NCBI GenBank assembly: GCA_947097615.1
Contig: CAMURX010000014.1
Coordinates: 1-17,921, forward strand
Direction of reading: 5' to 3'
Source of the DNA: an uncultured Neisseria sp.
GTDB taxonomy: Bacteria; Pseudomonadota; Gammaproteobacteria; Burkholderiales; Neisseriaceae
Length of the DNA: 17,921 bases
In this document: in pieces, positions 13,113 to 17,921 of the stretch
Layout of the letters: every line of letters begins with the position of its first letter
Position numbering within the stretch: position 1 is the stretch's first letter
Notes under the pieces: model-generated
Databases searched by the model: none
The model's input: the letters and a program-made list of their open reading frames with translations, nothing else
Told to the model about the DNA's origin: nothing
Program-made: the position numbers and the translations under genes

Positions 13113-13985
13113 ATGACCATCCACAGCATGACGGGCTTTGCCAACGCCGCCGGCGAATGCGGCAGCAAGCGCATCAATCTCGACATCCGCGCGGTGAACC
13201 ACCGCTATCTCGACGTGCAGTTCAAAATGCCCGACGATCTGCGCCATTTGGAAGGCAGCCTGCGCGAAATCATCGCCGCCTCCGCCGTGCGCGGGAAAAT
13301 CGAATGCCGCATCCAGATTCAGCCTTTGGAAAACGGGGCGGCCGAACTGCACGTCAATCAGGATTTGGCGGCCGAGTTGGCGGCTTTAAACGAAAAATGG
13401 CGCAAGCAGTTTGACGGCTTGGGCAAGCTGACGGTGGCCGATATTTTGCGCTTCCCCGGCGTGCTGGTCAGCCAGGCCGAAGATCAGGAAACGTTTGCGC
13501 TGGCCGTGCAAAACCTTTTATCCGATGCGGTGAAGGATTTTTCCGCCGCCCGCGCCCGCGAGGGGGAAAAGCTTCAGGCACATATCTTGGAGCGGCTGGA
13601 GGCGATGGACGGCATCGTCGATGCCCTGTCCGAACTGTTTCCGCACTTATTGCAGGCGCATTTGGACAAGGCGCGCGCCCGTTTGGCCGAAGCGGTGGAG
13701 AATATAGACGAAGACCGCCTGAAGCAGGAATTCGCGCTTTATATGCAGAAAGCCGACGTGGACGAAGAATTCAGCCGTCTGAAAACGCATATCGCCGAAG
13801 TCCGCCGCATTGTTACCGAGCAAAAAGGCGGCGTGGGCAAACGGCTGGACTTCCTGATGCAGGAATTGAACCGCGAAGCCAACACATTGGGCAGCAAGGC
13901 GGTTGCCGCCGAATGCACGCAGGCTTCGGTTGAATTGAAAGTGCTGATCGAGCAGATGCGCGAGCAGGTGCAGAATATCGAATAA
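13113..13985 (+). CDS. yicC: YicC-family endoribonuclease
   Basis: 290 residues, normal for YicC/YloC. The N-terminal YicC_N block begins IHSMTGFANAAGE and includes RAVNHRYLDVQFKMP. The C-terminal DUF1732 block has VDEEFSRLKTHIAEVRRI and GKRLDFLMQELNREANTLGSK, the family's most conserved region. Recent work on E. coli YicC reports endoribonuclease activity linked to small RNA turnover, so the protein probably acts in RNA decay. The ATG at 13113 has GGAG 8-11 nt upstream; an upstream in-frame ATG at 13059 lies in the promoter and is rejected. A DUS core (13774-13783) encodes SRLK. It is divergent from rph, putting two RNases at one control region. Confidence 0.93.
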   Translation: MTIHSMTGFANAAGECGSKRINLDIRAVNHRYLDVQFKMPDDLRHLEGSLREIIAASAVRGKIECRIQIQPLENGAAELHVNQDLAAELAALNEKWRKQFDGLGKLTVADILRFPGVLVSQAEDQETFALAVQNLLSDAVKDFSAARAREGEKLQAHILERLEAMDGIVDALSELFPHLLQAHLDKARARLAEAVENIDEDRLKQEFALYMQKADVDEEFSRLKTHIAEVRRIVTEQKGGVGKRLDFLMQELNREANTLGSKAVAAECTQASVELKVLIEQMREQVQNIE

Positions 13986-13998
13986 GCCCCCTGCCCGC

Positions 13999-14037
13999 TT
14001 TCAGACGGCCTCAAACCGCTTTTGAGGACGTCTGAAA
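13999..14037 (+). repeat. Inverted DUS pair after yicC, one copy mutated
   Basis: TTTCAGACGGCCTCAAA (13999-14015) pairs with TTTGAGGACGTCTGAAA (14021-14037) except at one position, where the second copy reads AGGACGTCTGAA. No U-run follows on plus, so read-through into the cytochrome gene at 14075 is expected. Confidence 0.6.
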
Positions 14038-14074
14038 AAAACGGCGGGAAACGATGAAACCGAGACGATAAAGT

Positions 14075-14728
14075 ATGCAGAAAATCAAAATCTGGGATTT
14101 GCCCGTCCGCGTTTTCCATTGGACGCTGGCCGCCGCCCTCGCCTTCATGTGGTTCAGCGCGAAAACCGGCGGCAGCTGGATGGCTTGGCATTTGCGCGTC
14201 GGCCTGCTGGTGGCCGCGCTGCTGGTTTTCCGCCTGTGCTGGGGCATTTGGGGCAGCGACACGGCGCGCTTCGCCCGTTTTTTCCGCCCCCTGCAAATCG
14301 GCAGCTATCTGCGCGGCACTTGGGACAAACAGGCGCATCCCGGGCATAACCCGTTGGGCGCGCTGATGGTGGCCGCCCTGTTGGCCGCCGTGCTTTTCCA
14401 AGTGCTGACCGGCCTGTTTGCCGCCGATGAAAACACTTTCCTTTACCACGGCTATCTGAACGGCCGGCTGGAAAACGGCGGCGAAACCTTCCGCCGCATC
14501 CATGTGAATTTTTTCAACCTGTTGGCTCTGCTGGCCGGGCTGCATATCGCGGCCGTTTTGTTTTACCGCCTGTTTAAAAAGCAGGATTTGATTACGCCGA
14601 TGATAACCGGCCTGAAAGAATGGCGGGGCAACGTGCCGTCGCTGCGTTTTGCCGGAATCGGCGCGTTTGTTGCCGCGCTCGCCGTTGCCGCAGCGGCCGT
14701 CTGCCTGATTTGGCTGCTTCGAAAGTAA
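14075..14728 (+). CDS. Cytochrome b561-type membrane protein
   Basis: 217 residues with about four to five membrane segments. The opening IWDLPVRVFHW is typical of the cytochrome b/b6 Ni-Fe-hydrogenase-type family. Histidines in membrane segments at 15, 39, 143 (RRIHVNFF) and 157 (AGLHIAA) are candidate ligands for two b hemes. Such proteins pass electrons between the quinone pool and a partner, often a c-type cytochrome or periplasmic enzyme. No partner gene is present in the window, so its role is open. The ATG at 14075 has a GAG about 9 nt upstream. It lies 89 bp after yicC with only a weak hairpin between, so read-through is likely. A strong terminator follows at 14739-14778. Confidence 0.85.
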   Translation: MQKIKIWDLPVRVFHWTLAAALAFMWFSAKTGGSWMAWHLRVGLLVAALLVFRLCWGIWGSDTARFARFFRPLQIGSYLRGTWDKQAHPGHNPLGALMVAALLAAVLFQVLTGLFAADENTFLYHGYLNGRLENGGETFRRIHVNFFNLLALLAGLHIAAVLFYRLFKKQDLITPMITGLKEWRGNVPSLRFAGIGAFVAALAVAAAAVCLIWLLRK

Positions 14729-14738
14729 GCGGGGAAAC

Positions 14739-14778
14739 AAAAGGCCGTCTGAAAACTGTTTTTCAGACGGCCTTTTTT
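14739..14778. terminator. Bidirectional DUS-hairpin terminator (cytochrome b561 / queA)
   Basis: A perfect 17-bp inverted repeat (14739-14755 and 14760-14776) built on two DUS copies, with a 4-nt loop and six T residues on plus (14773-14778). On minus it is followed by TTTTGTTT. It ends the two convergent genes. Confidence 0.9.
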
Positions 14779-14784
14779 CATCTA

Positions 14785-15828
14785 TCAGAAGGATTCCGCA
14801 TCATCCTTGCGCCCGAGCACCATTGCATCGCCGTAGCTGAAGAAACGGTATTCTTTTGCTACGGCATGGCGGTAAACCGCCCGGATTTCCTCAATGCCGG
14901 AAAACGCGCTGACCAGCATTAGAAGCGTCGATTTCGGCAGGTGGAAATTGGTAATCAAACGGTCGGCAACGCGGAAACGGTAGCCCGGCGTGATGAAAAT
15001 ATCGGTATCGCCCCGCCCTGCTTTCAGACGGCCTGTTTCCCGCGCGGCCGATTCCAACGCGCGCATCGAAGTGGTGCCGACCGCCCAGACTTTTGCCCCC
15101 TCCGCCTTCGCCGCCTCCACCGCCGCCACTGTTTCGGGCGGCACGTCGTACCATTCGCTGTGCATTTTGTGTTCGGCGATGTTCTCCGTCCGCACAGGCT
15201 GGAACGTGCCTGCGCCGACATGCAGCGTTACCTCCGCCAGGCGCACGCCTTTGGCTTTGAGTTCCGCCAACAGCGCGTCGGTAAAGTGCAGGCCTGCGGT
15301 AGGCGCGGCCACTGCGCCTTGGTGTTTGGCGTACACGGTTTGGTAACGGCTCTCGTCGTCGCCGTCGGCCGCCCGTTCGATATAGGGCGGCAGCGGCAGC
15401 CGGCCGTGCTGCTCGAGGAGGCGGTAAACCGTTTCTTCTTCGTCGAAATGCAGGCGGAAGAGTTCGCCTTCCCGTGCCGTCATTTCCGCCCCTATCCCGC
15501 CGTCGAACAGCAGCTGGGTGCCGGGCTTGGGCGATTTTGAAGAACGGATGTGCGCCAGCGCGGTGTGTGCGTCCAATACCCGTTCGATGAGGGCTTCGAT
15601 TTTCCCGCCGCTGGCTTTTTGGCCGAACAGGCGCGCCTTCATGACTTTGGTGTTGTTGAACACCAATACGTCGCCCCTGCCCGCAAGCTGCGGCAGGACG
15701 GAAAACATTTCGTCGCGCAAGGGTTCGCCGGGCAACGCCGACAGCAGCCGGCTTGCGCCGCGTTCGGCGGGCGGTTGTTGGGCAATCAGGTGTTCGGGAA
15801 GGTCGAAATCGAAATCGGAAAGCTGCAT
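14785..15828 (-). CDS. queA: S-adenosylmethionine:tRNA ribosyltransferase-isomerase QueA
   Basis: 347 residues. It transfers the ribosyl part of SAM to preQ1 in tRNA, giving epoxyqueuosine, the second-last step of queuosine synthesis. The start [12 protein letters not shown], the blocks [11 protein letters not shown] and APTAGLHFT, then [11 protein letters not shown] and TTSMRALES, and the end block [19 protein letters not shown] are all diagnostic. The length is typical. The ATG at 15828 begins the conserved N-terminus; its ribosome site is poor because a DUS (15836-15847) occupies the region. A DUS inside the gene (15023-15034) encodes GRLK. It has its own promoter (15858-15886) and shares a terminator with the cytochrome gene. 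Confidence 0.97.
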   Translation of the reverse strand: MQLSDFDFDLPEHLIAQQPPAERGASRLLSALPGEPLRDEMFSVLPQLAGRGDVLVFNNTKVMKARLFGQKASGGKIEALIERVLDAHTALAHIRSSKSPKPGTQLLFDGGIGAEMTAREGELFRLHFDEEETVYRLLEQHGRLPLPPYIERAADGDDESRYQTVYAKHQGAVAAPTAGLHFTDALLAELKAKGVRLAEVTLHVGAGTFQPVRTENIAEHKMHSEWYDVPPETVAAVEAAKAEGAKVWAVGTTSMRALESAARETGRLKAGRGDTDIFITPGYRFRVADRLITNFHLPKSTLLMLVSAFSGIEEIRAVYRHAVAKEYRFFSYGDAMVLGRKDDAESF

Positions 15829-15857
15829 GAGATGGAGGCCGTCTGAAAAAAGCGGGC

Positions 15858-15886
15858 ATTATATCCTTTTCAGACGGCCTCTGCCG
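15858..15886 (-). promoter_or_regulatory. Predicted queA promoter with a DUS as spacer
   Basis: On the minus strand a perfect -10 TATAAT (15858-15863) is preceded by a 17-bp spacer (15864-15880) whose first 12 bp are a full AG-DUS. The -35 position reads CGGCAG, a poor match. The predicted start is near 15851, about 22 nt before the ATG. The layout copies that of gshA. Confidence 0.5.
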
Positions 15887-15897
15887 CCGTTTCCGCC

Positions 15898-15926
15898 TGC
15901 ACAAACGGCCGCGTATGCCGTAAAAT
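15898..15926 (+). promoter_or_regulatory. Predicted promoter of the zinc-finger gene
   Basis: TGCACA (15898-15903), a 17-bp spacer and TAAAAT (15921-15926). The predicted start near 15933 leaves a 28-nt leader with AAAGGA before the ATG at 15961. Confidence 0.45.
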
Positions 15927-15960
15927 AAGCGGCACACAAACCTGCCCGAAAGGAACTGCC

Positions 15961-16155
15961 ATGAGCAACCCGAATCAAGAAACCATTACCATTACGCCGC
16001 ACGACCTGGCCCTGCATTGCAGCGGCCCGCGCAACGAAACTTGGAACGGCCACCCGCGCGTTTTCCTGCCAATCCAATCCAACGGCACCATCGAGTGCCC
16101 CTATTGCGGCACTATTTACAAGCTGGAAGGCGAAATCAAACCGCACGGTTATTGA
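15961..16155 (+). CDS. Small CHCC zinc-finger protein
   Basis: 64 residues. Cys20, His31, Cys46 and Cys49 (LHC, NGHPRV, ECPYCG) form the CHCC zinc site of the zf-CHCC family (PF10276). This family is related to the NDUFS6 accessory subunit of respiratory complex I. In proteobacteria the protein is a short stand-alone cytoplasmic protein of unclear role. The end block IECPYCGTIYKLEGE is typical and the length is normal. AAAGGA is 7-12 nt before the ATG at 15961. It is divergent from queA and followed after 20 nt by a perfect DUS-hairpin terminator, so it is expressed alone. Confidence 0.9.
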   Translation: MSNPNQETITITPHDLALHCSGPRNETWNGHPRVFLPIQSNGTIECPYCGTIYKLEGEIKPHGY

Positions 16156-16175
16156 GTTTTGCCGCCGATATGGAC

Positions 16176-16210
16176 ACAGGCCGTCTGAATCATTCAGACG
16201 GCCTGTTTGT
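16176..16210 (+). terminator. DUS-hairpin terminator of the zinc-finger gene
   Basis: ACAGGCCGTCTGAA (16176-16189) and TTCAGACGGCCTGT (16193-16206) form a perfect 14-bp stem with a 3-nt loop, followed by TTTGTT. It also lies just after the stop of the convergent membrane-protein gene, though its minus-strand side lacks a good U-run. Confidence 0.85.
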
Positions 16211-16224
16211 TAAGGGCGGGATAC

Positions 16225-17046
16225 TCAGCGGTAGCCGGTTTGGACACCATCGCTTTCTATCGGTTCGAACCATATATCGCGGTAGGCGGCATAGGTGGTG
16301 AGATAAGACACCATCGAAAAGAACAGCCATACGGCGACAAAAATATAGGTAACCGCCTTACCCGGAATGTTGCCGAGCAGCAGGCCAAGCAGCCAAAATG
16401 CCGCCGCCATCAGCAATCCCTGCGTGATGGCGGACAAAGTCAGCGGCAGGATGTTTTTGAAGCTGGCTTTGACGCTTTGGATAATGGCGGCCATCGGCGT
16501 TTCGTCCTGGATAAACACCAATACCGGTGCAAAGCCCAATAATTGCTGAACGGTTAAAAACCAAAATAAAAACATAAAAATATCGAATAAACCGTCGAAT
16601 GGGTTCCACAAACCCAAAGCCCCCGCTATGCCGTAAAGCAGATATCCCCATGCGGCGGCGGTAAAGAACAGCAAAATCAGCAGCAGGATGAATTCGAATA
16701 CCTTGCCTTCCAAAATCAAAAACATCTGGCCGATACCGGGCGGGCGTTCCTCATGCTCCTGTATCGAAGCCGCCATCAAAAGCCCGCCCGCCTTGAACAG
16801 CATATATATGGCCAGCAGTACCAATCCGGCAATAAAGAGATGCTGCGCCAAAGAAGTCAGCGCCCATTCGCAGGCCAGCAAAATAAAGGCAATCCTCATC
16901 CACGACAGCGGGTATTCGCGGAACAGAAAAAAACCCTCCATAATCCATTCCACGCCGCGGACGATGCTGCGGGACGCGGGTTCGTCCAGCAGCCGTTCAT
17001 CCATTTCCCCCGACGGCTCGGCGTGGAAAAAAACATCATTTCCCAT
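16225..17046 (-). CDS. Multi-pass membrane protein, BPSS1780-like
   Basis: 273 residues with about six hydrophobic segments after an acidic N-terminal stretch of about 30 residues. The opening RGVEWIMEGFFLFREYPLSW recalls the BPSS1780 family of beta-proteobacterial membrane proteins, whose function is unknown; I hold that assignment loosely. Other visible features are a helix-breaking DGLFDIF segment, the QDETPMAAIIQSVKAS loop near residue 180 and a short C-terminal tail. No enzyme motif or transporter signature is seen. GGAA lies 8-11 nt before the ATG at 17046. It is convergent with the zinc-finger gene and divergent from waaF. No clear promoter was found. Confidence 0.7.
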   Translation of the reverse strand: MGNDVFFHAEPSGEMDERLLDEPASRSIVRGVEWIMEGFFLFREYPLSWMRIAFILLACEWALTSLAQHLFIAGLVLLAIYMLFKAGGLLMAASIQEHEERPPGIGQMFLILEGKVFEFILLLILLFFTAAAWGYLLYGIAGALGLWNPFDGLFDIFMFLFWFLTVQQLLGFAPVLVFIQDETPMAAIIQSVKASFKNILPLTLSAITQGLLMAAAFWLLGLLLGNIPGKAVTYIFVAVWLFFSMVSYLTTYAAYRDIWFEPIESDGVQTGYR

Positions 17047-17189
17047 ATTTATATTCCTATTCAGTCAAACAGATGTAATAAAATTGGGGCGTATGTTAGC
17101 ATAATTTAACCTTAATTAGATATTTTTCATTTTCAGACGGCCTCCCCCGTTCCGAACAGCGGACAGCAAGGGCAACGCGGACAAACTTG

Positions 17190-17248
17190 TTTTCCAAGCA
17201 AGGCGGCACGGCAAGGCCGTATACCCGCCCTTCCATTTCACTATACAA
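17190..17248. repeat. Possible decayed Correia-type end upstream of waaF
   Basis: AAGGCG (17201-17206), GCCGTA and then, after 17 bp, CACTATA repeat the order and spacing of one end of the Correia-like element at 12115-12268. There GCCGTA and CACT are also 17 bp apart. The internal gap between AAGGCG and GCCGTA is 10 instead of 7. The CACTATACAAT end supplies a -10-like TACAAT (17244-17249) 30 nt before the waaF ATG. Sequence between the anchors is poorly conserved. Confidence 0.35.
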
Positions 17249-17278
17249 TATCGCGCAACACAAAAACGCCCTACCACC

Positions 17279-17921
17279 ATGTCCAAAAAAATCCTCATCA
17301 TCACCCCAAGCTGGATCGGCGACTGCGTCATGACCCAGCCGCTTTACCGCCGCCTGCACGAACTCCATCCCGGCTGCACCATAGACGCATTCGCGCCCAA
17401 ATGGTCGATGGCGGTGTTCGAGCGTATGCCCGAAATCAGCCGCGTCATCGAAAACCCGTTCGGACACGGCGCGTTGGAGCTGAAAAAACGCTGGCGCATC
17501 GGGCGCGAACTGGGCAAACAAGGTTACGACCAAGTCATCGTCCTGCCTGGTTCGCTCAAATCCGCCCTCATCGCCTTCGCCACCGGCATCAAACAGCGCA
17601 CCGGCTACGTCGGCGAATCACGCTATCTGCTGCTCAACGACATCCGCAAACTCGACAAAGCCGCCCTGCCCCTGATGGTCGACCGCTACACCGCCCTCGC
17701 CCACCCGACGCAGGCGGACTTCAACGGACATTCTGATAACCCGCGTTTCACCATTTCCCCCGAAAGCCGTGCCGCTGCCCTTGCCAAATACGGCTTAAAC
17801 ACCGACAAACCCGTTCTCGCCTTCTGCCCGGGCGCGGAATACGGCCCCGCCAAACGCTGGCCCGCGCGCCATTTCGCCGCACTCGGCCGCCGCTACCTGG
17901 CGCAAGGCTGGCAGGTTTGGC
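17279..17921 (+). CDS. waaF: ADP-heptose:LPS heptosyltransferase II, 5' part (runs off right edge)
   Basis: The first 214 codons are visible. The enzyme adds the second heptose to the lipooligosaccharide inner core at the cytoplasmic membrane face (glycosyltransferase family 9). The N-terminal ILIITPSWIGDCVMTQPLYR has the expected acidic residue D15 in WIGD, the presumed catalytic base. LPGSLKSALIAFATGIKQRTGY is typical, and FCPGAEYGPAKRWPARHFA near residue 182 is the diagnostic donor-binding block that separates WaaF from WaaC. The start ATG at 17279 lacks a clear ribosome site. A possible Correia-type end just upstream may provide its -10 box. Confidence 0.95.
   Translation, partial: MSKKILIITPSWIGDCVMTQPLYRRLHELHPGCTIDAFAPKWSMAVFERMPEISRVIENPFGHGALELKKRWRIGRELGKQGYDQVIVLPGSLKSALIAFATGIKQRTGYVGESRYLLLNDIRKLDKAALPLMVDRYTALAHPTQADFNGHSDNPRFTISPESRAAALAKYGLNTDKPVLAFCPGAEYGPAKRWPARHFAALGRRYLAQGWQVW

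Larger units (their letters stand above)
1125..17143. repeat. Neisserial DNA uptake sequences (DUS), AG dialect
   Basis: The core GCCGTCTGAA or its complement occurs about 40 times. Starts of the units are 1125, 1237, 1263, 2688, 2746, 2797, 2815, 3636, 3757, 4282, 5003 and 5202. They continue at 6002, 7093, 7923, 8034, 8831, 8866, 8918, 8946, 9054, 9170, 11597, 11650 and 11667. The rest are 11758, 11844, 11949, 11977, 12288, 12565, 13774, 14000, 14742, 14762, 15023, 15836, 15869, 16178, 16193 and 17132. Most extend to AGGCCGTCTGAA; 9170-9181 is ATGCCGTCTGAA; 14025-14036 is a one-base variant. DUS direct uptake of kin DNA during transformation through ComP binding. Confidence 0.97.

Overview
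The window is a stretch of chromosome from a GC-rich Neisseria species (family Neisseriaceae). The main evidence is about 40 exact copies of the neisserial DNA uptake core GCCGTCTGAA on both strands. Nearly all complete 12-mers are in the AG dialect (AGGCCGTCTGAA), with a single AT-dialect copy upstream of norM. The gene set agrees: a NorM that carries the cation-site residues of the gonococcal pump at identical positions, a proteobacterial-type GshA, and a Correia-like miniature element. No tRNA, rRNA, CRISPR array, prophage or full insertion sequence was seen. The content is mostly housekeeping.

Layout. 1-3.7 kb, minus strand: 5' part of an RbbA-type double ABC ATPase (runs off the left edge), glutamate-cysteine ligase gshA, and NAD synthetase nadE, each with its own recognisable promoter. 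3.8-6.0 kb, plus strand: an AEC-family permease, a small DUF971 protein with a Cys/His/Gly tail, and ubiE, closely spaced like an operon. 6.0-6.25 kb: an AT-rich spacer holding a possible short RNA and an intrinsic terminator. 6.27-8.84 kb: glnD, the PII uridylyltransferase. 9.2-11.6 kb: norM and murB, translationally coupled through ATGA. 11.6-12.3 kb: a non-coding accumulation zone with two DUS-hairpin terminators, the 3' end of a destroyed gene on the minus strand, and a 154-bp Correia-like element. 12.3-14.7 kb: rph (minus) divergent from yicC (plus), then a b561-type cytochrome. 14.8-16.2 kb: queA (minus) divergent from a small CHCC zinc-finger protein (plus). 16.2-17.0 kb: a multi-pass membrane protein (minus). 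17.28 kb to the right edge: start of waaF (plus).

How the parts relate. Most genes are independent housekeeping functions: glutathione and NAD synthesis, ubiquinone methylation, nitrogen signalling, peptidoglycan, tRNA and RNA processing, and LPS core. The clearest shared theme is regulatory. DUS copies are used as hairpin terminators, appear as the 17-bp spacer of two promoters, and supply the stop codons of glnD and rph. I see no convincing new multi-gene system. The observations most worth checking are the variant Correia element with the gene remnant beside it, a large palindrome in the nadE leader, the mirrored rph/yicC promoters, and a hairpin in the norM leader.
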